From: an actinobacterium SCGC AAA027-J17
GTDB taxonomy: Bacteria; Actinomycetota; Actinomycetes; Nanopelagicales; Nanopelagicaceae
NCBI GenBank assembly: GCA_000383815.1
Contig: KB912813.1
Coordinates: forward strand, 1 to 39,322
DNA: 39,322 nucleotides
Direction: 5' to 3'
Positions 9,583 to 19,038 of this stretch are shown here, piece after piece. Within the stretch, counting starts at the first letter, position 1; every line of letters begins with the position of its first letter. The position numbers and the translations under genes were made by a program. Under the pieces are notes generated by a model. That model saw only the letters and a program-made list of their open reading frames with translations, was not told the DNA's origin and searched no databases.

Positions 9583-10406
9583 ATCTTCTTTCGTTTGCGG
9601 CTAACTACTTGGCCAACTATCACAATGATTAAGGCGATAAAAAACATTGCGCTTCCAATCACATTAGCCTGTGCTGGAATACCTCTAGCAGCTGAGACGT
9701 AAACAAACTTCGGAAAGGTTGAGACCACTCCAGAGTTAAAGTTTGTAATAATAAAATCATCAAAGGAGAGAGAGAAAGCCAGTAAGGCAGCACCTGCAAT
9801 ACCTGGCATTACTAGCGGCAAGGTTACATACCTAAAAGTCTCCCGCTCATTGGCATATAAATCCATCGCAGCTTGCTCAAGTCTTGGATCCAAAGATGCG
9901 ATTCTGGCTTTAACAGTTACCACCACAAATGATATACAAAACATCACATGTGAGATAACAATTGTCCAAAAGCCAGGATTGACTCGAAGATTTAAAAACA
10001 TGGCAAGAAGTGATGCGCCAAGAACTACTTCAGGGGTAGCCATTGGTAGGAAGATCAAAAGATTTGTGGATTTTCTACCTTTAAATTTATATCTACCTAA
10101 TGCAAATGCGATCATGGTTCCAAGAATTGTTGCTAGCACAGTTGAGATCACACCAATTTGTAATGAATTAACTACCGCCTCACACACTTGAGGTGCCCCA
10201 CATGGGTTTTGCCAATTTTCAAGAGTAAAGCCCTGCCAAACTAAATTACTTTTTCCAGCATCATTAAAGGAAAATACAAAGGTGTAGGCAACAGGGATGA
10301 ACAAATAAATAAATGCTAGAGCAGCATAGATACGAATTAGATTTCTAGAAAACCACCTACTTGCTCGGTGGCTAAGTGATGGCATAGGTGCATTAATAGT
10401 TGTCAT
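9579..10406 (-). CDS. potC: Spermidine/putrescine ABC transporter permease PotC
   Basis: Binding-protein-dependent permease with EQAAMDLYANERETFRYVTLPLVMPGIAGAALLAFSLSFDDFIITNF; adjacent to potB, potA and potD. Confidence 0.92.
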   Translation of the reverse strand: MTTINAPMPSLSHRASRWFSRNLIRIYAALAFIYLFIPVAYTFVFSFNDAGKSNLVWQGFTLENWQNPCGAPQVCEAVVNSLQIGVISTVLATILGTMIAFALGRYKFKGRKSTNLLIFLPMATPEVVLGASLLAMFLNLRVNPGFWTIVISHVMFCISFVVVTVKARIASLDPRLEQAAMDLYANERETFRYVTLPLVMPGIAGAALLAFSLSFDDFIITNFNSGVVSTFPKFVYVSAARGIPAQANVIGSAMFFIALIIVIVGQVVSRKRKKI

Positions 10407-11305
10407 ACCAGCTCATCCGTTCCAGACCTTCGGATATAAACTGTGACTAAAATTAAAATAGTTGCCATTAAAGTAAATGAGAGAGCAGCTGCAGTTGGAT
10501 AATCCACCACTGCAAAAAAGCGGGACTCAATTACATTGCCAATCATCTTTGTTCCTGGATTACCCAAGATGGCGGCGTTGACATAATCACCAGCTGCTGG
10601 AATAAAGGTTAGCAATGTGCCAGCAACTAGCCCCGGCATAGAAAGTGGCAAAGTCACTTTACGAAAGGTAGTTAGACCATTTGCATATAGGTCACCTGCT
10701 GCCTCCAAAGTTCTCGGATCAATCCGCTCAAGGCTGGCATAAAGTGGCAAGGTCATAAAGGGAAGAAAGTTATATGCAAGACCAATTACCACAGCAGTTG
10801 AGGTGTTATTTATCCGAAACAACTCATCAACAAATGGCAGAACTTTTATAGCAGAAACTACTGGACCGGAGTCGGCCAAAATCTGCGTCCAGGCAATAGT
10901 TCTTAATAGGAATGAGGTAAAAAATGGCGCGATCACAAGTACTAATAAAATGTTTCGATACTTACCTGCTTTAAAGGCGATTGCATATGCCAATGGATAT
11001 GCAATTAAGAGAGCCAAAATTGTGGCAAGGCCTGCATAGACAAATGATCTAATGTATTGATCTTGGTTAGCTATGAATGCATCAACATAATTTGCAAATC
11101 TAAGCTCTTGAACATAAACCCCAATTTGGGCTCCATCTGGTCGAACCATTGTGGAGGTGCTGCCAAGTGAAAATATCGGTATTATAAAAAAGGTGACTAA
11201 CCAGATTAACCCTGGTGCTAGTAAAAGATAAGGTGTAAGTGATCTGCTTTTCAACACACTCTTGGTAGCAGATTTACCAGTTGAAACAGCGTGCAAAAAT
11301 GCCAT
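10403..11305 (-). CDS. potB: Spermidine/putrescine ABC transporter permease PotB
   Basis: LEAAGDLYANGLTTFRKVTLPLSMPGLVAGTLLTFIPAAGDYVNAAILG; 4-bp overlap with potC. Confidence 0.92.
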   Translation of the reverse strand: MAFLHAVSTGKSATKSVLKSRSLTPYLLLAPGLIWLVTFFIIPIFSLGSTSTMVRPDGAQIGVYVQELRFANYVDAFIANQDQYIRSFVYAGLATILALLIAYPLAYAIAFKAGKYRNILLVLVIAPFFTSFLLRTIAWTQILADSGPVVSAIKVLPFVDELFRINNTSTAVVIGLAYNFLPFMTLPLYASLERIDPRTLEAAGDLYANGLTTFRKVTLPLSMPGLVAGTLLTFIPAAGDYVNAAILGNPGTKMIGNVIESRFFAVVDYPTAAALSFTLMATILILVTVYIRRSGTDELV

Positions 11306-11308
11306 TAC

Positions 11309-12436
11309 TTACTCTTCATCATCAAGATCAGCGCCAGCATTAATATCACCAGCACCATCTAAAGCAAAAGTATGCTCTGGATCCCATTCAAGTGAGACGG
11401 TGTCGCCAACTCGCAGATCATGTAATCCTTCATCATTTTGTTCAAAAACTACCAACTCTAAATCCCATGGCGCTCGTACTAAGTACTGAGTAGATGTACC
11501 AACAAATGAGCGATCTGTAACGACGCAATTCTTAATTGAGTTAACACCTGTGTCATCTAACCTAAGTTTTTCTGGTCTTACCCCAAGAAATACACTGTCA
11601 TTGCTGGTTGCAACTCTAGATAGTGGGACTTCAAAAGTTAAGCCTTTAGCGGTAACAGTTGCCTTATCCCCTGCCCTTGATGTGATCTTTCCTTTAATCA
11701 AATTACATTGACCTAAGAAGTTAGCCACAAATGCAGTTTTTGGTGCTTCATAAAGATCTGTGGCACTACCCATCTGTTCAATCTTGCCTTGATTCATTAC
11801 CGCAATAGTGTCAGCCATGGTCATGGCCTCTTCTTGATCATGGGTAACATGAATGAAGGTAATTCCAACCTCTGTTTGAATTCGCTTTAACTCAATCTGC
11901 ATCTGCCGGCGAAGTTTTAAATCAAGAGCTCCAAGCGGCTCATCAAGTAATAACACCTCAGGTCGATTAACTATTGCTCTGGCAACTGCAATTCGCTGTT
12001 GCTGACCACCTGATAGTTGGTTTGGTTTGCGCTCAGCAAGGTGAGCCATTTCAACTAGATTTAATGCGCTCTCAACCTCACTCTTAACATCTTTAACTCC
12101 ACGCCGGCGAAGACCAAAAGCAATATTTTCAAAGATTGTTAAATGAGGAAATAGTGCATAATTTTGGAATACGGTATTTACATTTCGTCTATATGACTTT
12201 TGGGTTGTTATATCGGTATCACCAATTGAAATCGTTCCAGCACTTGGCTCTTCAAGACCTGCAATCATTCGCAAGGTTGTAGTTTTACCGCAACCAGATG
12301 GTCCAAGGAGTGCAAAGAATGAACCATCTGGAACGATTAATGACAGATCATCAACCGCGCAAAAATCACCGTAATGTTTTGAAACCCGGTCTAACTTTAA
12401 GTCGCCAGTATCTTGCGAGACTTTATTGTTCGCCAT
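11309..12436 (-). CDS. potA: Spermidine/putrescine ABC transporter ATP-binding protein PotA
   Basis: Walker A GPSGCGKTTTLRMIAG, signature LSGGQQQRIAVARAI, Walker B VLLLDEPLGALD, TOBE-like C-terminus. Confidence 0.93.
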   Translation of the reverse strand: MANNKVSQDTGDLKLDRVSKHYGDFCAVDDLSLIVPDGSFFALLGPSGCGKTTTLRMIAGLEEPSAGTISIGDTDITTQKSYRRNVNTVFQNYALFPHLTIFENIAFGLRRRGVKDVKSEVESALNLVEMAHLAERKPNQLSGGQQQRIAVARAIVNRPEVLLLDEPLGALDLKLRRQMQIELKRIQTEVGITFIHVTHDQEEAMTMADTIAVMNQGKIEQMGSATDLYEAPKTAFVANFLGQCNLIKGKITSRAGDKATVTAKGLTFEVPLSRVATSNDSVFLGVRPEKLRLDDTGVNSIKNCVVTDRSFVGTSTQYLVRAPWDLELVVFEQNDEGLHDLRVGDTVSLEWDPEHTFALDGAGDINAGADLDDEE

Positions 12437-12456
12437 TACCAGCTACTTATCGGTGC

Positions 12457-13656
12457 TTAATTGCCGATAGCTTCGTCAAAAGCGGTTTGGAACTTAGTGC
12501 TCTCGTCAGCTGAGAGTGATCTAAATACCTTAACCTTTGCCAAAGTTGCTGCATCTGGGAATATAAATGGTGAGCTAGCCAAAGCTGGGTCAATCTTTTC
12601 AAGCTCTGGTTGAGCAGCCTCTACTGGACAGATGTAGTTCACATAAGCTGCCACCTCAGCTGCAACTGCTGGCTCGTAGTAGTAATTCATTAACTTCTCT
12701 GCATTTTTCTTATGAGTTGAAGTTGAAGGAATCAACATATTATCGCTCCACAATGTTCCACCTGATTCTGGAATAGCAAAATCAAACTTGCCATCTGATT
12801 CAGATTTCAAAATAAAGATATCGCCAGACCAGCCAATAACGGCATTAGCATCTCCGCGCTTTAGATCTTCAGCATAAGAGTTACCCTTAACTTGGCGAAT
12901 AAAGCCATCAGCAATCTTTCCCTTAAGGAAATCAATTGCATTCATGAATTGATCCTCAGTGAAGTTAGAGGCTGGATCTACGCCCTGATAAAGCATGATC
13001 ACACCCACTGTGTCGCGAAGCTCGGAGAGAACTACTACCTTTCCTTTATTTGCTGGTGCAAATAATTGATCCATAGTGCGAACACCCTTAGGAAGTTTTT
13101 GAGTATTCCAACCAAAGCCAGCAAAACCTGATTGCCAGGTTAATGAATACTGACGACCCTTGTCATAGCCCACATCAGATAAAACTTGGCGGATATTTGA
13201 TTTGTTAGGCACATTAGCTGGATCTAATTTTTGTGCGTATCCCTGCTCAATAAATCGTGCTGCCATCCAATCAGTTGGTGTAACAATGTCATAACCAATA
13301 TCTGATCCAATTGAAAGTTGACCCTGCACCTTGCCGTAGAAGGTGTTGTTGTCATCAATTGCCTCTTCATATGTAACCTTTAAACCGCTTTGGCTTTCAA
13401 AGGCAGCCAAGGTTGGATAAACCTTTGTATCCTCATTGAAATCTAAATAAAGTGGCCAGTTTGCCCAACGTACAATTTTTTCAGTATCGCTAACATCAAC
13501 AACTGCAGCTGCGCCAGTAGATGAACCAGTGCCACATGCTGCTAATAATCCAGCTGCTGAAACAGCGCCAACACCAGCAAGTACTGAGCGGCGGGATACC
13601 TGGGCGCGGATAATCGCGCGAGCTTCAGGTGATAGGGAGTTAATATCTTTCTTCAT
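12457..13656 (-). CDS. potD: Spermidine/putrescine substrate-binding lipoprotein PotD (probable Tat lipoprotein)
   Basis: Twin-arginine plus lipobox N-terminus (SRRSVLAGVGAVSAAGLLAACG); VRWANWPLYLDFNED, YDIVTPTDWMAARFIEQGYAQKLD typical of PotD. Confidence 0.9.
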   Translation of the reverse strand: MKKDINSLSPEARAIIRAQVSRRSVLAGVGAVSAAGLLAACGTGSSTGAAAVVDVSDTEKIVRWANWPLYLDFNEDTKVYPTLAAFESQSGLKVTYEEAIDDNNTFYGKVQGQLSIGSDIGYDIVTPTDWMAARFIEQGYAQKLDPANVPNKSNIRQVLSDVGYDKGRQYSLTWQSGFAGFGWNTQKLPKGVRTMDQLFAPANKGKVVVLSELRDTVGVIMLYQGVDPASNFTEDQFMNAIDFLKGKIADGFIRQVKGNSYAEDLKRGDANAVIGWSGDIFILKSESDGKFDFAIPESGGTLWSDNMLIPSTSTHKKNAEKLMNYYYEPAVAAEVAAYVNYICPVEAAQPELEKIDPALASSPFIFPDAATLAKVKVFRSLSADESTKFQTAFDEAIGN

Positions 13657-13720
13657 TGATTCTCTTTCTTATTTATCTAGAAGGAACACTCTGCTGTGCT
13701 GGGGATTGTGGGGAAATCTA

Positions 13721-15154
13721 TCAGGCGTTGAGGTTTGTCATCACGTGTTTGATGCGGGTGTACTCCTCAAATCCATAAGCAGAAAGGTCCTTGCCGGTGC
13801 CTGAGTGCTTAAATCCGCCGTGTGGCATCTCCGCCACCATTGGAATATGGGTATTGATCCACACGCAACCAAAGTCAAAGGCCTTAGCCATCCGCATTGC
13901 CCGGCCATGATCCTTAGTCCAAACACTTGAGGCCAATCCATACTTAACTCCATTGGCATAACGAACAGCCTCTGCCTCATCCTTAAACTTTTGCACAGTG
14001 ATAACTGGTGCAAAGATCTCATTTTGAATCATCTCATCATCTTGCTTTAGATCTGCCACCACAGTTGGATTCCAGAAATATCCAGGACCCTTAATTGCAG
14101 TACCACCGGCGGTGACTCTGGCATGGGATGGAACTCGATCCAAAAAGCCTTGCACTCTGGCTAATTGGTTTGCATTATTAACTGGACCAACTAAAACATC
14201 CTCATTTGGCATTCCAACCTTAATAACATTTTTTGCCTGCTCAGAAAGCAGCGCCACCACATCATCATAAGCACTTGCCTCAACTAAAACTCTTGTAGCT
14301 GCTGTGCAATCTTGGCCAGCGTTAAAGTAGCCGGCAACTGCAATCCATTCACATGCCGCTTGTAAATTAGCATCGTCAAAGATCACAACCGGTGCCTTGC
14401 CGCCTAACTCAAGGTGTAACTTCTTTAAATCTTTAGCAGCACTACCTGCTACCTCCATACCAGCTCGCACTGAACCAGTAATTGAAACCATCTGTGGAAT
14501 CTCATGTTCTACCAATGCCCGACCAGTATCACGATCTCCAACTACAACATTTATCACACCCTCTGGCAAAAACTCCTGCATTAACTCCGCCATCCAAAGA
14601 GTTGAAACTGGTGTGGTATCACTTGGTTTTAACACAACAGTATTTCCTGCAGCAATTGCTGGTGCCCACTTCCAAACCGCCATCATCATTGGGTAATTCC
14701 ATGGAGTCACCTGCGCACAAACTCCAATTGGTTCACGGCGAATAAAAGATGTGTGTCCCTTAAAGTACTCAGCAGCAGACTTGCCCTCTAAATTTCGAGC
14801 AGCTCCAGCAAAAAATCTAATCTGATCAAGCATCGGACCAATTTCCTCTGCCCGAGTTACCGCAATTGGCTTACCAGTATTTTCTGATTCAATTCCAATT
14901 AACTCTTCACTTCTAACCTCAATTGCATCTGCAATTTTATTTATTGCCTTCTGTCGCTCACCTGGCGTGGACTCTTTCCAAATCTCAAAAGCTGATGCTG
15001 CTGCCTTCATCGCCTTGTCAACATCTGAGGCGTTAGATACTGGCGCTTTTGCAAATACCTCACCAGTTGCTGGATTGATTAAATCCTGGACCTTATCTGA
15101 GGTTGCACTTACCTTTTTGCCATTAACAAAGTTTTGCAGCGTTTTCAATTTCAC
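13721..15154 (-). CDS. patD: Gamma-aminobutyraldehyde dehydrogenase (ALDH family)
   Basis: RFFAGAARNLEGKSAAEYFKGHTSFIRREPIGVCAQVTPWNYPMMMAVWKWAPAIAAGNTVVLKPS, LELGGKAPVVIFDDAN, YFNAGQDCTA, EMPHGGFKHSGTGKDLSAYGFEEYTRIKHVM, all close in style to E. coli PatD; genomic context with pot genes. Confidence 0.85.
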   Translation of the reverse strand: MKLKTLQNFVNGKKVSATSDKVQDLINPATGEVFAKAPVSNASDVDKAMKAAASAFEIWKESTPGERQKAINKIADAIEVRSEELIGIESENTGKPIAVTRAEEIGPMLDQIRFFAGAARNLEGKSAAEYFKGHTSFIRREPIGVCAQVTPWNYPMMMAVWKWAPAIAAGNTVVLKPSDTTPVSTLWMAELMQEFLPEGVINVVVGDRDTGRALVEHEIPQMVSITGSVRAGMEVAGSAAKDLKKLHLELGGKAPVVIFDDANLQAACEWIAVAGYFNAGQDCTAATRVLVEASAYDDVVALLSEQAKNVIKVGMPNEDVLVGPVNNANQLARVQGFLDRVPSHARVTAGGTAIKGPGYFWNPTVVADLKQDDEMIQNEIFAPVITVQKFKDEAEAVRYANGVKYGLASSVWTKDHGRAMRMAKAFDFGCVWINTHIPMVAEMPHGGFKHSGTGKDLSAYGFEEYTRIKHVMTNLNA

Positions 15155-15313
15155 TCCTTGGCATTAGTTGCTTTAAACAGTTGCCTAAAAGTCTAGTTAC
15201 AAATATTGGGCATTTCAATAGTTAATAGCTTTTTGCTACCCGGCCACTACTGCTGCAGATCCTGGGCCCACTTCAGGAAGTAATTAGATAACTTTAAGGT
15301 TACTTAAAACTTT

Positions 15314-16354
15314 TTAAATGGTGGCAAAGAAACGAAGCGGCCCCTGGTGATCTAGCCCGACCTGTTGACCAACTGCAAAATCAAGTGGCCCTGGAATTCT
15401 CACCTGTAGCACCTGATGATTTACCTTCACCGTGATCATCGCATCATGGCCGTAGTAATCAATTTTAGTTATCTGACCTGAAATCTTGCCAAAGGCTAAA
15501 TCATGAGAAATCTTTATCTCCTCTGGCCGAATTACTACCTGACCTACTTCCATAACTTGAGCAGGTGAAGTGATTGGATTAAAAATGTAATCAGTTCTGC
15601 CATCACTTAATTTGCTGGCTGTTAAAACTAAAGCATCCCCCGTACTCATCGCAGTGTTTGCCGAAAGTGGTGAGGTGTAAACCTGCTCTGGTGAGCCTTG
15701 TTGAATTATTCTTCCTAGTTGCATTAACGCCACCAAATCAGCTGATACCAACGCCTCTTCTCGATCATGAGTTACCAAAATTGCAGTGGTGTTTTGGCTG
15801 CGCAAAAGTTTTATTACATCTGCTCGCAACTCAATCCGAAGTTGGGCATCAAGTGCGGAGAATGGTTCATCTAACAAAATAATGGCTGGCTTTACGGCAA
15901 GTGCTCTAGCAAGTGCCACTCGGGTTTGCTGACCACCAGATAATTGATTTGGCATCCGGCTTTCTAAGCCAGTTAGGTTGGTAAGGGTTAGCATCTGCTT
16001 AACCACCTGTTTGATCTGCACCTTTGTAAGTGAGGAGCGATCAATTCCAAAAGCAATATTTTCTGCCACATTAAGGTGTGGGAACAACGCTCCCTCCTGC
16101 GGCACATAACCAATCTTTCGTTTGTGAGCTGGCAATACCAAAGATGAGAGTGAGACTAATTGCTTATCAAATCTAATGGTTCCAGCACTTGGTTGGATTA
16201 AGCCAGCAATTGCCCGCAGCAAGGTGGTTTTGCCACAACCAGATGGACCCAGCAGTGCAGCAATTTGGCCAGCACCTAAATTAAATGAGAGATTATCTAG
16301 AATCTTTCGCTTACCTAATTCGACATCGAGATTCTTAATTTCAACTGATGTCAT
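15314..16354 (-). CDS. fbpC: Ferric iron ABC transporter ATP-binding protein (FbpC/AfuC type)
   Basis: GPSGCGKTTLLRAIAGL, LSGGQQTRVALARAL, IILLDEPFSALD; downstream of a two-domain permease and an FbpA-like binding protein. Confidence 0.82.
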   Translation of the reverse strand: MTSVEIKNLDVELGKRKILDNLSFNLGAGQIAALLGPSGCGKTTLLRAIAGLIQPSAGTIRFDKQLVSLSSLVLPAHKRKIGYVPQEGALFPHLNVAENIAFGIDRSSLTKVQIKQVVKQMLTLTNLTGLESRMPNQLSGGQQTRVALARALAVKPAIILLDEPFSALDAQLRIELRADVIKLLRSQNTTAILVTHDREEALVSADLVALMQLGRIIQQGSPEQVYTSPLSANTAMSTGDALVLTASKLSDGRTDYIFNPITSPAQVMEVGQVVIRPEEIKISHDLAFGKISGQITKIDYYGHDAMITVKVNHQVLQVRIPGPLDFAVGQQVGLDHQGPLRFFATI

Positions 16355-16356
16355 GA

Positions 16357-17955
16357 TTAATTCCCTAACCCAGAGTTAAAACTGCCCCGATCAGACCTAT
16401 CTGGCCGACTTAAAACAAAGGTTGGAATCGCTGCGATCACAATCAAGATTAATGCATAGGGGGCAGCTTCATTAAATCGATTAATGGCAGCGTACGACCA
16501 GATCTGAGTAGCTAAGGTTTCAAATCCGGTAGGCCGCAGCATCAAGGTTGCTGGCAACTCCTTCATCGCAGTTAAGAAAACCAATACCGCACCTAGTGCA
16601 ATTCCAGGGGCAGCAATTGGAGTAACTACATTTTTTAAGACCAACCATTTATTTAAACCTAAGGTGGCTGCCACCTCTTTCGCACCAGTTGGTACCTGTT
16701 TCAAAGAGGCTCTCATGCTGGCAACTGATTTAGCTAAAAATAAAAGCGCGTAAGCAAAGGCAAGTAAAAATGTGCTTTGGTAGAGCGGACCCAACTTTGA
16801 ACCAAATGAAACTAAAGCTAAGCCAATTACCACACCAGGAAGTGCGTGACCAATCAAAATTACTCTGCTGCTTACTCTAGAGAAGGTAGTCGATCTTTCT
16901 GAAAGTAAAATACCAAGTGGAATTGATAAAACAAGTGCAATACCTGCGCCAAGAAGAGCAACCGAAACCGTTGAAAGACTTGCCTGAAGTAGTTGTTGCC
17001 AAGAGATCTCAACGGTGTTGGTAAAAAACCTACTGAGCAATACATAAATTGGTATCAACACCGCAAGGAGTGCGTATGTTGTAATCAACAGTACTGTGCT
17101 CACTTTGTAGGAGTTTTTTTCAATTAGCGCAGATTTTATGCTGGTGGATTTAATTACCTCACCTTTTTGCTGCCTACGCCTTACCCTCTCATCTGCAACG
17201 ACAAAGATGGCAGATAGGGTGATTAGCACCAAACTAATTACTGCAGCTGCTGTTCGATCATAAGATGCCCGATACATATTTTGAATAGTCACAGTCAAGG
17301 TATCAACATTTAACAATGAGACTGCGCCAAAATCACTCATCGTGTAAAGACCGGCGAGCAATAAACCACCACTTAGGTGAGTTCTAATCTGTGGAAGTAC
17401 TACCTTAAAGAAAGTTTTTGGATAGGAAAATCCTAAAGATCTCGCCACCTCAATTTGCGAGGCATCTACTCTGGAAAGTCCTGCCAAACAGGCCAAGGTC
17501 ACATAAGGAAGTGTGGTTAAAAAGAGAATAAACACTGCGGCAAAAAATCCGGTAAATGCGGGCACAAATGCGATCCAGGTATAGGTAAAAACATAGGAGG
17601 GAATGGCTAGCGGTAACACAGCTGGAATTATCAACCAAGCTTTATTTGGTAACTCTAAAAAGTGTAATCCAGCTGCAATTAACACGCCAAAAAAGCCGGT
17701 TAACAAAATAACCATAACCACCAGCAATGAGGTAGTCGCTATAACTTCAAAAGTCTTAGCTCTAAAGAGTAAACCAGCAATTTCAGCTACTGGTTTTTCG
17801 CCAGCTCGAATCAATAGATATAGCAATGGAATAAGTGAGAGTGCAACCACAAATCCTGCAGCGGTTGAAACTAAGGCGGTCCCTAATCTGCCTTGGCGTT
17901 GATAGAGCCCTAATGATTCAAGGGAAGAGGGCTGCTTAAGTAGTGGAGTAGTTAT
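16357..17955 (-). CDS. fbpB: Ferric iron ABC transporter permease (FbpB/AfuB type, two-domain); proposed start is ATA at 17953-17955 rather than the ORF-track GTG at 17850
   Basis: Two permease EAA-like segments (VARSLGFSYPKTFFKVVLPQIRTHLSGG and VAATLGLNKWLVLKNVVTPIAAPGIALGAVLVFLTAMKELPATLML). The frame stays open upstream of the GTG as ITTPLLKQPSSLESLGLYQRQGRLGTALVSTAAGF, completing TM1, with no ATG/GTG/TTG before the in-frame stop. Confidence 0.8.
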   Translation of the reverse strand: MTTPLLKQPSSLESLGLYQRQGRLGTALVSTAAGFVVALSLIPLLYLLIRAGEKPVAEIAGLLFRAKTFEVIATTSLLVVMVILLTGFFGVLIAAGLHFLELPNKAWLIIPAVLPLAIPSYVFTYTWIAFVPAFTGFFAAVFILFLTTLPYVTLACLAGLSRVDASQIEVARSLGFSYPKTFFKVVLPQIRTHLSGGLLLAGLYTMSDFGAVSLLNVDTLTVTIQNMYRASYDRTAAAVISLVLITLSAIFVVADERVRRRQQKGEVIKSTSIKSALIEKNSYKVSTVLLITTYALLAVLIPIYVLLSRFFTNTVEISWQQLLQASLSTVSVALLGAGIALVLSIPLGILLSERSTTFSRVSSRVILIGHALPGVVIGLALVSFGSKLGPLYQSTFLLAFAYALLFLAKSVASMRASLKQVPTGAKEVAATLGLNKWLVLKNVVTPIAAPGIALGAVLVFLTAMKELPATLMLRPTGFETLATQIWSYAAINRFNEAAPYALILIVIAAIPTFVLSRPDRSDRGSFNSGLGN

Positions 17956-18965
17956 AGCAGACCTACTTCAATCAATAAATCTTGAGTGGCTCTAATATTT
18001 TTTAAACTGCCTAAATCAATCGCCGGTGCACCAATTTTATCTAGGGCTAGTAGATCTTCAGGGGCTACAACTGAGGAGATAAGTGAGTACTCATGCGTTT
18101 GCTCAACAAACTCACCTTGTATCTCTATTGAGGTTAGAAAATTAATTAAATCAATAGCCGCCTGTTTTTTGTTACTTGAGTTTAAAACACCCACTCCAGA
18201 AACATTTATCAGATTTCCTAGATCACCGGCGGTGAAATACCCGTTAACAACATTGATGCTGCGGCCAAGTGCTTGGGCAACCTCCCAGGTGTAGTAGTGA
18301 TTTACCAAGCCCAGTGAGATTTCTCCCTTATCAATTGCTTCCACAATCGCTGAGTTTTTTGGATAGATCTTTACCCCATTTGCAGTTAATCCAGATAGCC
18401 AACTTTTGGCATAAGCCTGACCCTTATTTTCAATTACCGCTGTTAAAAATGCTTGAAAGGATGCGTTAGTTGGCGCTATGCCAATCTGATTTTTGTAAAT
18501 TGGCTTAGTTAAATCTGAAATAGATTTCGGTAAAGTAGTTATCTTCTTTGGATCATATGCAAATACTCTGGCCCGTGCGGTAACTCCAACCCATAGTCGA
18601 TCGGCATGATTGAATTGATCTGGAATTAGGCTGGCTACCTCTTTTGCTAAAGGTGTAAATAACTCCTCTTCTGCAACTGCGCCAAGTGAGCCAGCATCTT
18701 GGGCAAGAAATAGATCAGCTGGTGAGTTTGATCCTTCTTCTAAAATTTGGGCAGCTAACTCTGCTGAATCCCCATATCTAATATTTAACTTGATCCCAGT
18801 TTGCTCACTCCATTGGGTTAAAAAAGGTGAAATAAAGTTCTCAGATCTGCCTGAGTAGATGGTTAACTCACTTACCTGATCTGAGTCTGCCGAGTTTGAG
18901 CTACAGCCAGTTGTTAGCGATAGCACCAGTGCTGAAAGTAAACCAAGCCGCAGCACCTTGCTCAT
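17952..18965 (-). CDS. fbpA: Ferric iron ABC transporter substrate-binding lipoprotein (FbpA/AfuA type); start re-assigned to the internal ATG at 18965 (ORF track begins at 19004)
   Basis: Lipoprotein signal MSKVLRLGLLSALVLSLTTGCSS; LTIYSGRSENFISPFLTQWSEQTGIKLNIRYGDSAELAAQILEEGSNSPADLFLAQDAGSLGAV typical of iron-binding periplasmic proteins. Confidence 0.85.
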   Translation of the reverse strand: MSKVLRLGLLSALVLSLTTGCSSNSADSDQVSELTIYSGRSENFISPFLTQWSEQTGIKLNIRYGDSAELAAQILEEGSNSPADLFLAQDAGSLGAVAEEELFTPLAKEVASLIPDQFNHADRLWVGVTARARVFAYDPKKITTLPKSISDLTKPIYKNQIGIAPTNASFQAFLTAVIENKGQAYAKSWLSGLTANGVKIYPKNSAIVEAIDKGEISLGLVNHYYTWEVAQALGRSINVVNGYFTAGDLGNLINVSGVGVLNSSNKKQAAIDLINFLTSIEIQGEFVEQTHEYSLISSVVAPEDLLALDKIGAPAIDLGSLKNIRATQDLLIEVGLL

Positions 18966-18991
18966 AACTAGAAGGTTATTACCCTTTAAGG

Positions 18992-19019
18992 AATTACGCA
19001 ACATTTATGTTGCGTAATT
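18992..19019. promoter_or_regulatory. 13-bp perfect inverted repeat AATTACGCAACAT-TT-ATGTTGCGTAATT, candidate operator of the iron transporter operon
   Basis: Read directly from the sequence; lies 27 bp upstream of the proposed fbpA ATG (18965), with TAATAA between it and the ATG on the - strand. Confidence 0.6.
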
Positions 19020-19038
19020 GATCACACCAGATTAGGCC

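Noticed and set aside
17450-17638. Alternative-frame ORF in the iron permease suggesting a frameshift
   Set aside because: The main permease frame is continuous through this region; the alternative ORF is a same-strand shadow.
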